Assembly (NCBI RefSeq): GCF_000151665.1
Contig: NW_013171838.1
Location: forward strand, 819,001 to 883,000
Direction: 5' to 3'
Source: Blastocystis hominis
Taxonomy: Eukaryota; Sar; Bigyra; Opalinata; Blastocystidae
Length of the DNA stretch: 64,000 nucleotides
Position numbers and translations under genes: made by a program. Shown one piece after another: positions 1 to 11,174 of this stretch (within the stretch, counting starts at the first letter, position 1; each line of letters starts with the position of its first letter). Below the pieces are notes generated by a model. It saw only the letters and a program-made list of their open reading frames with translations, had not been told where the DNA came from and did no database searches.

Positions 1-249
1 ATGATATCAGTTCAGAATTTAAACATTGCGTGATCGAAATGACATTCAGCTCAACAAGATGATTTTGAATCTGTCTTGTGATCGTATTGGCATGTGTTCT
101 TATTATTAATCAGTGCAGACCAATCATTTCTGTATGAATCAAACAATTGTTCCAGGTAAATCGATAAAAAGCAGGGCAGTTATGTAGAGAAAAATACACA
201 TCTTTCTCTATTCTTGAATCCAGAATTGGTACTGGCATCGCTCAAGTGA
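1..249. other. Upstream flank, no gene seen
   Basis: AT-rich sequence before the first recognisable gene. I see no reading frame with family resemblance on either strand. It presumably holds the promoter and 5' leader of the methyltransferase gene, and possibly the end of a neighbour outside the window. Confidence 0.4.
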
Positions 250-1834
250 ATGATTTCGGTATCACAAAGGGGATTCCGTAGATCGCTCCATTGTTGGGCG
301 ACAGTGATTCCAGGTTTGAAAAGATCATTTTTGTTGGGACATAGGTCTGGAGTCGTTACTGCAATATGAGTTGGAGAAACTAAAGGTCTGTAACCGTTCG
401 ACCTGTGTATATCGTGATTATAGTGGAGGAGTGGAATTGCAATGTAGGTAAACGAATAGTGGAATCATCATTAGTGGAGAAAGAGCAGTTTTGGCGCATG
501 ATGTGCTGTTCTCGAATCATAGGTAGACATTTGCGATGGCTTTAACTTGTAGAGAGTGTCCGAATGCGCATTAGCACATTTATCGTCTCCAATCCCCGTG
601 AAATCGAAAACGGTATATCCGAGATTCCCTGGGAGAAATACATTACGAAAAACGACAACGTAACCCTTCGAACTGTAGAACCACGGCACACATTCCACTC
701 CTAGACCATCATTCGTAATAACATGTTCTTCCCACGAGACATCAATTCCATCATTCTAGAACGTTCTCCCCTCCCTCAACTCGCCAAATCCGTATCCACC
801 ACACGCCAGCCCAATTCCAAAAACCTCTTTTTCCTCGTTTCCACCTTTCGTTTCCACTCATTTCGCAGATTCGAGGCGACAAAATCACAATTAGCGTCGA
901 TTGCGGCTTCCAATCCACGCGTGGCTATCGCCAACACCTCGCTGAAACGCCTCTCAAAGAGACGATCGCTGCGGCTCGTACAGGTTCCGCGGTTATTCTG
1001 TTTAGTTTGCTATGATTCGGTTCGGAAGGGATTATTGCGCCGAAACAACATGTTGATGTTCGATTTCTTCTGTGGGTCGGGCGTGCTCGCGGCCGAAATG
1101 CACAGTTTGCTTCAGCGAGACTATCCCTATCTGCAGAGAAAGCGGCTGCTCAAAGAGTTTCGACATGGGTAGGCATGGACATGATGTGGCGAACAGGTTC
1201 GAATTCTGGCCGTGTCACGATCGATCGGGTTTTGAGAGGTTGGTGGAGAACGTGGAAACGGAGAAATCGGCAAAGGGACCGTTGATGCGTGGGAGATGAA
1301 AAGAAAACGCTGATCTGCAGGCGATTATGCGATTTTAAGCTCGGATATCGCGGATCGAGCGATTTTCTGCTCGGATCAGAACATTCGAAATGTACTTCGA
1401 CGCGATGCCAACCAGAAAGTGGAAGAAGTGGTAATTCCGAAAGTAGAAATGGGGAACCCGCGATTCTTGGTAGAATTTGACGTTTACACAGGGGGATTTT
1501 GAACATCGCGCCGAGCTGCTTGTCGAAGCGATTAAAATGAACAAGGAGGCTTATCACGACAATATCGTGATCCTAGCGAACGTAAAATCGTGAGAACGCT
1601 GCGATGTAGCCACCAATCTACATGAAGCAATACAAGAGCTTCCGGGAGCTGGATCAACTTTACCATTCTCTGTTTGAGCTGGTGTACAGTCTAAAGAAGA
1701 CGGATTTGCTGCGAAGCGCGAGCATCTTAATCCCCCATTCCACGCAGTTTCAACTGCCAGAGCCGCTCCAAGAAATCGCAGCTTTGCGTCCGTTGAAGTT
1801 AGGAGACCACACACTGTGCCTTTTGTCTGTTTAG
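250..1834 (+). CDS. RlmL/UPF0020-type THUMP rRNA (guanine-N2) methyltransferase, 11 exons
   Basis: Predicted SAM-dependent RNA methyltransferase of the bacterial RlmL/YcbY type. Removing ten GT..AG introns (314-344, 444-474, 523-552, 675-704, 837-868, 978-1005, 1169-1196, 1289-1320, 1443-1473, 1582-1609; 28-32 bp each) gives an exact 427-residue frame ending at TAG. The N-terminus reads ATVIPGLESLLQYELEKLKV and then GGVELQ, the usual start of the family. A THUMP-like part follows (SEIPWEKYI), then GYRQHLAETPLKETIAAA. SAM motif I is DFFCGSG (usually DPFCGSG) and motif IV is ANPPIY (usually NPPY). The first residues are rich in Arg and Ser without acids, so organelle import is possible. A TGTTTGTT 3' signal follows at 1863. 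Family assignment is strong; exact target base and organelle are inference. Confidence 0.85.
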
Positions 1835-1862
1835 GGAATGGTTTTTAAGTTTTTTTGTTGCT

Positions 1863-1870
1863 TGTTTGTT
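1863..1870 (+). promoter_or_regulatory. TGTTTGTT 3'-end processing motif
   Basis: TGTTTGTT about 30 bp after the methyltransferase stop codon, within a longer TTGTTTGTTTG run. This octamer is the described downstream polyadenylation signal of Blastocystis mRNAs. Confidence 0.55.
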
Positions 1871-1944
1871 TGTTTTCATACTTGGGAGTTTCATTTTTGC
1901 TGCCTTGGCTAGAAATCGCTTGATAGAGCAGACTCGTGGTATCT

Positions 1945-4812
1945 ATGTCAAGAAGAGATCGTAGAAGCCGAAGTTCGAGCCGGAGACGAGATTCCAGTCG
2001 CAGACGGAGTCGCAGTCGTTCTGAGTAAATTCTGTTATAGAATTGAATGTAGGAGTCGCCGATCGTATCATCGATCGAGCCGTTCCAGAAGAGAACGAGA
2101 TTCTCATCGTAGTTCTCGCAGAAGAAGCCGATCACCATCCTATAGCAGTTACAGCAGTTCGCGATCCCGTTCGCCGAGCCGTTCATCCAGCTACTCCTAT
2201 TCTTACAGTTCTCGTTCCCCAAGCCGATCCCGCTCTCCCGAGCATTCCCGATCGCGTGCTACCCCAAAAGAGAAACAAGATTTCAAATCCAAATTCAAAG
2301 TGGAGGAATCGAATGGCGAGATCTCCATGTCCGTCGAGGAAACCAACAAGCTGCGTGCCAGTCTGGGCCTTCCCCCATTAGAAGTGGATAGCCCCGCTCC
2401 GAAGCCCTCTCAGCAAGGCGACGAGATCTCCTTATCGGTGGAAGAGACCAACAAATTGCGCGCGAAACTCGGTTTGCCGCCACTCGAAGAAACCGCCGCG
2501 CCTGCAGACTCCCAAGCCACAGCCGAAGGGACCGTCGACGCGGAGGGCTACGTGGTCATCGACATGGAGAAACGCCGTCGCGAAGAAGAAATCCGCGCCA
2601 AATTGGAGCAGAGCCGACAACGTCGCGAGCGTGAATCGCTGGCCCATTTGCAAGGGAAAGGGTTAGGGGACATATTATCGAAAGAGTACCAAAACATGTC
2701 CCTAAATGATTGGGTACCCTTTATAAAACAAGAGAAAATTGACCGTGTAGTTGGCGCAGAGCGAGGCGAAGCAGGACGAAGCGATGGAGGCGCTGGACCA
2801 CGAAGCGGAGGACGCGGAGGCGAAGAAATTGGCGGCAACGAAGGAGGTGGAAAGAGCGTTGGCGGGAATGAAAGTCGGTCACGCGAAGACGGATTTCGCG
2901 GAGGGAGATACGGTTCTGACGCTGCGAGTAGGGGGAAACGGGGAAACTCGAGGGTAGGATGCGCCGCTGTTCGACGCACAGGGCAATCCCGCGGAAGTGG
3001 AGGACGTGCTGGAGAGCGTGGAGCTGGTAACCGCGGAAAAACAGAAGGAACTGAACCGGCTGCGCGAGCGAGCGAAACTCCCGATGTAGGGAAACCGGGG
3101 AACTGGGACGTAGATACACGGGCTACGACGACGACGAGTTCGATCCCGGCTTCACGCCCGACGACCGAATCCTTCCGCAGTACGACGAGGTCAGAACCGC
3201 GGTTTTCTTCCATGTAGAAACCCAAGAGCGAAGTTTTCTTCCGACTCGCCCCCAATTCCGACCCGATAACCGCGAAACACGAGCAGACGGGAGCAAAAAC
3301 CGCGGGAACGGGCGAGGCCGCGTCGACGGCGTCGATCCCCGCGGAAGCGAAATCGGGGTCATCCCCGCGGAAGGATCTGTCGGCGCTGCTGCAGAGCTTG
3401 GATTCGTCGAAACGCGTGGCGTCGGATTATTATTCCACCGAGGAAATGGCCCAGTTCAAAAAGAAACGCAAGCGAGTCCGACGCGTGCGACAAGCCCAGC
3501 CGGAAAAGCCCGACCAACCGGGCAATGCCGAGTCATCGGGAAATGCTGAGAAACTGGGAAATGCCGAGTCATCGGGAAAATTCAAGCTGGGCAATTCTGA
3601 GTCACTGGGCAATTCTGAGTCATCGGGAAATGCCGAGAAACAAGGCAAATCCAAGTTGGTCAATTCTGAGTCTTTGAGCAAATCCCACTTATCCTCCTTC
3701 TCCTCAAACCCCGATCACTCCTTATCTTCAAACCCCGATCACTCCTCCTCCTCCCCTTCTTCTCTGCACCCTGTGAGCCCTGTGAACGCTGTGAGCCCTG
3801 TGAACGCTGTGAACCCTGTAAGCCCTGTGAGCGCTCTGCACGCCCTGGAGGAGCTGGATGCTTTGGAGGACGGCGATCGGGCCTCGCGGTCTGCGCGGTC
3901 GCTCGCCGCGCGCGGACTCATCGACGCCGAGGAGGCCGCCGAGCGACAGCGGGGCTTCGCCAAGGCGCGCGCCAAGGAGGAGGCCAAGAACCGCGAGTTG
4001 CGAGGCGAGTCCCGCGGGGAGGAACCCGTCGAGGACGGCGTGCTCTCTGATTGGCTGCTGCGCGCTCGCCGCGTTGTGCTGGGGAAACGGAGAAACTCGC
4101 CCGAGGAAATGGCGAAACGCATCGCCATGGAGCGGGAAACTGAAAAAGGGGAAACGGGGAAGGAGGAGAGCGATGTGGATCGTGTGAATGAGTTCTGCAA
4201 GCGATTCAAATCCGTCATGGCCGAGCAGGAGCGCGAGAAACAAATCAGGGAAACGGAGAAACAAATCGGGGAAACGGAGAAACCGCAAGAAACCGAACCA
4301 AACGACCAACAAACGCAACAAACGCATCAAACGCAAACCACTGGAGAAACCGGGGAAACCGGGGAAACTGTGGAACCCCCCAATGCAGCCGAATCGAAAA
4401 CGGCTCTCTCCGATCAGCCAATCATTTCGCAGGTCCAAAAATCGGCGGAAAAAAGCGAATCGGAGTCGGAGGAAATGGAGGACTTCTTCGAGCAGCCACG
4501 GCTGGGCCGAGGCCTGGGAGACGCGCTGAAGTATCTGCGCGCGCAGAAGGTGGAAGACGTGGAGGAAGAAGCCTACGGACGGCGGAATGACACGGTGATC
4601 AGATCATCGAATGAGGAAAGTAGGGATGGGGTTTTGCAGAGAAATAGGCGGATTTACGCTGGAACACCGCGATAAGAACGGGCGTCTGCTCACCACGAAG
4701 GAGGCATTCCGACAATTCTCGTATCAGTTCCACGGGAAAATGCCTGGACGGCGGAACAAGGATCGTAAGAATAAAAATTTCGCGAGAGGCATGGCGAGCA
4801 AAGGTGTGCATT
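1945..4812 (+). CDS. SART1: U4/U6.U5 tri-snRNP protein SART1/Snu66, 7 exons
   Basis: Spliceosome component that helps activate the tri-snRNP; nuclear. An N-terminal Arg/Ser-rich stretch is followed by two copies of the family motif (MSVEETNKLRASLGLPPLE and LSVEETNKLRAKLGLPPLE). The middle part carries EGDTVLTLR. Later come SDYYSTEEMAQFKKKRKRVR and the C-terminal TKEAFRQFSYQFHGK, all hallmarks of SART1. Six introns (2025-2052, 2714-2750, 2928-2957, 3086-3113, 3190-3217, 4620-4647; 28-37 bp) restore one frame of 896 codons. Repeated short blocks rich in GNAESSG and a long Glu/Thr-rich linker (about 3530-4400) make it low-complexity in the centre. The genomic frame has no stop near the conserved end: it runs on to TGA at 4848. 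I end it at T4812, where polyadenylation would make UAA, five bases before a TGTTTGTT motif. Confidence 0.88.
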
Positions 4813-4816
4813 GCGT

Positions 4817-4824
4817 TGTTTGTT
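4817..4824 (+). promoter_or_regulatory. TGTTTGTT motif, probable polyA-made stop for SART1
   Basis: TGTTTGTT lies inside the apparent open frame just after the conserved SART1 C-terminus. Cleavage after T4812, which is the first base of a codon, followed by A addition would create UAA. This spacing (T, four bases, then TGTTTGTT) is what has been described for Blastocystis transcripts. Confidence 0.5.
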
Positions 4825-4906
4825 TGGAAACGGGAATTTGGAGGTTTTGAGGAAGGCGGATTTGGGTCGAGAAAGCGCCAAATACAGCTAGGAGCGCTTC
4901 CATAAA

Positions 4907-7900
4907 ATGAATTTAAAGACTTTTCTGCTTGATATTACCTGTCAGCAGGAGGAGAGAGTGAATGGAGGTGGGGGGAGCGAGTTTCGTAGTGACTGGTAGG
5001 ACTCCGTACGCTTATTAGCGATTGCAATCGACTGCGTCAGAAGGGAGTTTCTATCGAGTCCGAATCGTGCCTTCTGACCGAGTACATGAAATCGTCTCCA
5101 AAGTTCCAGGAGCTGTTTGATATTTGGGACAATTTGCACGGAGTACGCTGTTTTCGATAGTAAAGTGAAATTCTAGGATTATCAGCGACCTTGCTTGCTT
5201 TCCGTTTTTGAGGCGGTTGCGGAGGTGATTCGATATGCAGACGAACAAACAAAAAGGGATTTGTGCATTTCCATTCTCAAGAACCGAAATGACGATCTCC
5301 AAGGAGCTCTTCTCTCCAAAAACATCGATTCCATCAACAGCGTATGCATCCTCCTTCGTTCCATCGCCTTCGTTGGCGCGGCAGCCGTCCAACTCACAAA
5401 TCGCAAGATTCCGCTGGAATCGATCGCCGACCTTCCGGTCATGATCCAATCGCAGCGAACTCGCTACCGCGTGAGTCTCTGGATCGCCACGGTGATCCAC
5501 GAAGACCCTCAGCAGACGGGGAAGCAGCTTCTTCTTCGCCAAGACGTCATTTCCGCGCTTCTTTCCCGCCTTTCCTCCGACCGTGGCCATCTCCTCCACG
5601 AGGTTTCCCCTTTTCCTCGTTTCTCTCTAGCTCCTCTCTCTCTTCCGGAGCCACGTGCTCAGCAGCTCGCTTCTCTCCCTCCGCATGAAGCGCGAATTCT
5701 TCTCCTGGGACGTGCTCAGCTCGCTTCTCTCCGCCTGCCAGTCGCTTCCTCCCGACGCCGAGCTCGCGGTCTTCGTGCGCAGCCTCTTCGCCAAGAGCCC
5801 GTGCTGCCTCTACGACGCGCTCTCCACGTTCTCCTTCGCCTCGCACGTGCCCACGATGATCTTCCGCGTGCTCTCCGTGCTGAATCCTTTCCGATTTGCC
5901 TTCGACCGCTCGCTTTACCTCGCCATTCTTCGCGTTCACCCCGAGGTTCTCTTCCTTCTCTTCGCCGATTCCCAACCCGCCAACGCCTCCTCTACCGCCA
6001 GCAACCGGGGAAACGGGGAACCCGCCATGGTCGTCGAGCGGAGCCAGTCTCGCGCGCTGATCCACTGGATTTTGGACCCGCGGGACTCGGAGGTCTGGTT
6101 CCACACCATCGATTTCCTCATCGAAGTCTTGCGATTGCCGCTCGCGCTGCCTTCTGACGCCTACACCGCCAGCCAAACCGGCATCGGGGACGCTTTCTTC
6201 GAGCAGCTGCACACCTGGCTCATGCCCGAATCGATTTCCCGCGCTGTAGAGTCCAGAAATCGGGCCGATTTGTTGTAGATGTTGGCGAAGGGATTGAGCT
6301 CCACGACCCCCAATGTGATGCTAAAAACCGCGGAACTGATCCAGGAGCTGATGAAACGGCTGCGATGGGTGGGGTGGGAGCTGTACGGATCGATGGAGAA
6401 GGCTCAGCCGTTCTTGAAGCATTACATGGCGTTGCTGCCGTCTCTGGACAGCGAGCTGAGTCTTTTCAAAAAAGTCACGATTTTTGCCATTGAGAAAAAG
6501 CCGCTGGAGGGCGAGGTGAAGAAGGAAACGCCCACGACGGAGACGATGAACCTGCAGATTGGCGGGATGGAGGTGGAGGACGCCGAGGGCGGCGAGGAGG
6601 GCGAAGAAAAAGCGGCGGGAAGTCCGGTTCCCACTCTTCTCACGATGTTGCAGCGCATCACGACGTTGTTGGTGCATCAAATCAGCCTGTTCCACATCGA
6701 TATCACGCACTACCACCCGGATATCCTGCCTCTCTTCACGCCCATCAACGACACGGTCTTTCTCTTCTCCGTTCCCGAGTCGCTCTCCCTCTCTCTGCTT
6801 TCCTTTCTCATCCAATTGGCGCCGTCGCTCGGACACACGCTTCTCGTTGGAAAGCCCCCCATTCGCCCGCTTTTCGCTCTCTTAACCGCGGTTCTGCCCG
6901 AACGAAACAACCACAAGACGATGGTGAGTCGCATCGAGTCGCTTCTGCTGACGATTCTGCGGGAATTGGGATTACTCGCGGGGATTCCGTTCGCTGAGGC
7001 GTTCCTTCATTTCGTGCTTCGCACGCTGACTCCCGGAATGATTCCTTATTTCGCGGATAGTGTGCAGGATTTGATGCGGCAGCGTCTTGTGTTCCTCACG
7101 CGGAACCATGCGTTCCACGAAGAAACCCCGCTCTTTTACCACGCCTTTTTGTGGTCTCTCTTCAAGCCCAAAACTGTGGGATCCCCCTTCCAGCTGCTGT
7201 GGCTCACGCAGCTTTTGCTGCTGTCGAATCCGTCGGTGGTGCCCTCCGTTCTCTCGCTCACGCAGCGATACATTCGCGAGGCCATGGGCGAAGAAGAAAA
7301 AGAAAAAGAAAAAGAAAAAGAAAAAGAAAAAGAAAAAGAAAAAGCGAATGGAATGAATGAATCAAATGAATCAAACAAATCCACTGGAACCACGGGAACC
7401 AAGCTTCTGGGCTACAAGCTGAGCGACGAAGTGCTGCAGACGCTCCAGCGCATCGTTTCGTTCTGGTCCGACCCCCAGTCCTTCTCCCAATCCGTCTCTT
7501 CTTCTTCCTCCCTCTCTGTCTATCAAATCGATATCCAGTCCACCGTCGCCTCCTTACAAGCTTCCTGGGACGCCGCCGCCGCTTCTCTCTTCGCTTCCGT
7601 CCAACACCACGCTCTTCTCCGCGAGCAGATCGAGCCCTTGGTTCCCTCTCAACCTCTCCTCAGTCTCGTCTTCGCCTTCGCCGGCTCTCCGCTCCACTCC
7701 GAATCTCTCCTCTCCACGCTTCGATTCCTCGCCGAACGCACCGCCAACGTCGAGAACGAGCTCCTTCTCATGCTCCTCGCCATCCTCCACGACACCGACT
7801 GGCTCGCCTCGCGCAATCCACGCTTTCTCTCCCCCGCCGCCGCTCAGTCGCTCCTCTTTTCGAGTCTTTTCTGCGACGCCTCGCTCGCCTCGCTCTGGCA

Positions 7901-10900
7901 GTCGCGCGTTTCCGACGCCGATTTCGCGTCTCTGCTCGCACTGTCGCTGCAGCCCGCGTATTCTTCGCTCTGGCTCGCGCCCCGCACCGCGGCCCCCGCG
8001 CTTCTGACGCATCTCTTCGAGCTCCCTGCGAAGGCAGCCGCGCATCAGTTCGATCGCTCCCTCGCCGAACTGCTTCTCCATCATCTGGAAAGCCCCGTCG
8101 CCGTTCTCGCGCTCACCTTGCTGCAGCCCGTGCTCTTCGCCGAGGAGAAAATCGCCGTCGTGTCGTTCATTCTGGAGCGTGCCGACGACCCGGCCATTCT
8201 CGCGCAGCTCGGCAAGGCCCAGCAGCCGTGGACCCTTCCGCTCGATTCGACGCTGCTCTCCTCGCTGCTGGACGCGTTGCCGCGCGTGCCGCTCGCGGCG
8301 AAGCTGCTCTTCGACGCGCTGCATCCGCTGGTTGATTCGTACAGCGCGGACGTCGTCGCTCTGCTGCCTTCCAGTCTCTTGGACGCCTGTTTCTCCCATT
8401 TCGACGACGCTCTCTACCGCAATCTGCTTCGTCTGGTTCTCCAGCTGCAGCCCGCGTTCCACTCCTCGTTCCTCTCCTCTCTAACCGCCTTCTCGCAGTC
8501 TCCCTTCTACGCCTCCTTCTTCGCCGAGCTCGCAGCTCTCGTGGAGATCTGCCTCGCTCGCTCGTCCTCTCTGGCTGCCTCCCTGTCCGCTCTCCAATCC
8601 TCTCCCTTCCTCCAGGACCTTCTCCACTCCCTCGCCCTCTCCGACGTCTCTCCTTCCCAGTTCCGCCTCCTTCATCGCCTCACGCAGCTCCCTGCCCTTC
8701 ACTCCGTCTTCGCCCAGCTCGACATTCCCTCGCTCTGCAAGCAGGCGCTCCACGCCTCCGTCCTCCAAACCGACCGCCTCCGCGCTCTCCTCGCCGCCGC
8801 CTCCCTCGCCTCCGACGCGGACCGCGCCATCGCCATCGTCTTGCTCCGCTCTCTCCAAGCCATCGGAAAAACCGCCGCGCAGGCCGCGGCCGACGAGCCA
8901 ATCGCCTCTCCCCAATGCGTTCTGCTGGTTTTGGAGGCGTGCGACGCGCACAAATCCGCGCTGGAGCAGGTGCTCCGCAAGCAGCCCGAGCTCTACGCGC
9001 GGTTGGTTCGCACGCTGCTTCGCAACCGACTCGGCGATGCCGCGGCCATCGCGCTGCTGACGCGGCTGGTCGAAACGGCGGTGCGAGCGGAGCTGGCGAT
9101 CCCCGAAGCCTCCGCGGGGCATTTGCTGACGCTGCTGACGACGCACTCGCAGTTCGACGCGATGATTCGACGCGCCGCGGAGGAAATGACCGCTCATTCC
9201 GACGCGGAGTACCGCAAACGCTGGCTGGAATTCGATGGAATCGCCGAGACGCGCTCCTTCTCCTATCGATTCATCTCTCTTCTGACGCAACTCATCAATC
9301 TCTCGCCGCAGGATTGCTCGGCTGCGCTCTTCACGCGGCTGCTTTCGATGTACGGCTGCTCGCTGTCTCCGCAGGACCGATTGCTTCGCGCCACCTTCCG
9401 AGCGCTGGACCTCGCCGGCGTGTTCGCGTTGGAGGACGTCGGCTATCTGTTTGGAAGCTTCGCGCCGATGAATTCGAATGGAACGGTGCAGAGAGCGAGC
9501 ACGTGGATGCTGGAAGCGGTGAGCGGACTGCGGCTGCGGAAGAGTGTGGAGCATTTCCCGCGGGAATGGAGAGAAGAGGAGAAAATGGAGATCGAGGATG
9601 GAGGAAACGGAGAAAAAGGAGGAAACGGAGAAAAAGGAGAAAAAGGAGAAACGGAGAATGAGGAGAATGGCGAGAATGAAGGAATTGAATGGAAAGACAA
9701 CGAGGATGAGGAGGAAAAAGAGGAGCGAAATCGGCTCGAAATGCAGGAGGAGAAACGTCGAAACAGCGTGGATTTAACAGACTCGAAACAGGGCAAGGCG
9801 CAGTTCGATCCTTCGATCGACTGCCTCGACGCGCTTCTCCACACTCCCTTTTCGTTTTCGTTGGATTCGCGCGACTGCGTGATGGTGGTGGATCCTTCGT
9901 TCTATCTGCCGCTTCTCCACTATTATCTCTACCAAGACCACGTGAACGTGCAGGCTTATCTGGCTCATGGCGTTGCTGGCTATTTAATCGCGTGTCTGAC
10001 TTCAGAGAATCAAATCATTCGACAGACAGCGAGTTGTTTGCTTCAACGATTCGTCGATCTCGTCATCGACGCTTCCTTCTTCGAGCAGAAACAAATCCTC
10101 ATGCTTTTCTTGAAGCTCCAGAACTCCATCATCAATCCTGCACTTCGCCTTCCCTCCCTCATCGCTTCCTTCGTCAACGAATCCATCTACATTCTCCAAC
10201 GCCCCGAAAACCCTCTCTATTCCGTCATTAGTCGCTTCTGGCTCTCTCACCCCGTCTTTTATCTCTTCGATACGCCTCTCTTCGAGAAGCTTCTCGCCAC
10301 CGAAAGCCTCGATTACCGCCAACTTCGCGGCTGGTGCATGCGATACATCCTTCGAGGCGTTCAAACCAAGCGCGATTTCCACATTCTCGCGCGTCGCCAC
10401 GTCTTCCCCGAGCTCCAATCGCTCGCTCTTTCTTCTCGCACCGACGCTTACATCCAGAAAGTCGTCATTGCGATTCTTCAACGGCTCGTCGCCATTCCCG
10501 CGGTGACTCGCAAATTGGTGGCGGAAGCGGGGATTCTCCCGTGGTTAACGCTGATGGTGCGGCAGGCGAAGCAGCGCGTGCTTCTCTACGCGATCGCCGC
10601 GATTCTGGAGGAGGTGGAAAAGGCGAACGAGCCGCACGCGTTGCTGAATGAGTTGAATTTGCTGCAGCGATTGCTGCTGAGTTTGTCGGAAGGAACGGAA
10701 GCCGAGTACCAAGCGGATGTGAATCGGCTGCTGCTTCCCTGTCTGCGTGTGCTGCAGTCGCGAATCGAGCGATTGGGACAGGCGGTGCCTCGAGAAATCA
10801 ATCAATTGGTGGTGAGATTGTGGCGATCGTGCGTGGAAGCAGTGTGGAAGTTGATGGAGGCGCGGAGGAAACCGAGTCAGGAAGCGATTTTGGAGAATTG

Positions 10901-11069
10901 CGAGCTGTCGAGTGATGATTTTTATTTGTTGTGTGCGCCGCGGTTACGCGATTTGAACGCTTGCTTTGAGGATTGCTGCGAGTGTTTGAGGCGGATCAAA
11001 ACGGTGCTTCCGTTCTCTGTGGAGAAGGAAAGTCAATGCGAAGGAATGGTGGAACGATTGTTATTTTGA
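4907..11069 (+). CDS. URB1: URB1/Npa1-like nucleolar pre-ribosomal protein, 5 exons
   Basis: Large helical-repeat protein of early 60S ribosomal precursor assembly, nucleolar. The N-terminal part carries the Npa1-type start (TEYMKSSPKFQELFDIWD, then a run of helices). The C-terminal part shows the NopRA1-type block (PLYSVISRFWLSHPVFYLFD, LRGWCMRYILRGVQTKRDF, GILPWLTLM). Introns at 5143-5176, 5603-5630 and 6246-6278 are clear. The first, 4981-5018 (38 bp), is tentative; with it the frame totals 2009 residues from ATG 4907. The last exon is 4.8 kb without a break. Low-complexity inserts: a Lys/Glu run at about 7291-7344 and a Gly/Glu/Lys run at about 9590-9720. The TGA at 11067 is followed at 11072 by TGTTTGAT with the same 5-base spacing as SART1. 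Start codon and exon 1 are the weakest part. Confidence 0.8.
7291..7344 (+). repeat. (GAAAAA)n microsatellite inside URB1
   Basis: Nine or so tandem 6-bp units coding for a Lys-Glu run in the URB1 frame. A whole number of codons per unit keeps the frame open when copy number changes. Confidence 0.85.
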
Positions 11070-11071
11070 AG

Positions 11072-11079
11072 TGTTTGAT
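11072..11079 (+). promoter_or_regulatory. TGTTTGAT 3'-end motif after URB1
   Basis: Near match to TGTTTGTT three bases after the URB1 TGA. Cleavage five bases upstream, after T11067, would also yield UAA by A addition, so the encoded TGA may not be needed. Confidence 0.4.
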
Positions 11080-11096
11080 GGATAAACAAATTGACA

Positions 11097-11108
11097 AACA
11101 AACAAACA
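11097..11108 (-). promoter_or_regulatory. TGTTTGTT motif on the - strand after the SUMO protease gene
   Basis: On the - strand this reads as overlapping TGTTTGTT copies about 70 bases after the protease stop. The intergenic gap between the convergent URB1 and protease genes is only about 105 bp, so both 3' signals are packed together. Confidence 0.45.
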
Positions 11109-11174
11109 AGCAAACAACTAAGCAGGCAGAATTCGATTAATAAGTTACAAGATGACTAGTTTTTTCTTGATTCT

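Noticed and set aside
471-698. Open frame of 75 codons on the - strand
   Set aside because: The + strand here carries exons 3-4 of the methyltransferase, with THUMP-like sequence and 30-bp introns that keep the frame; the minus frame is a shadow.
7151-7402. Lys/Arg- and Phe/Ser-rich frames opposite and beside the (GAAAAA)n repeat
   Set aside because: They arise from the simple repeat read in other frames inside URB1.
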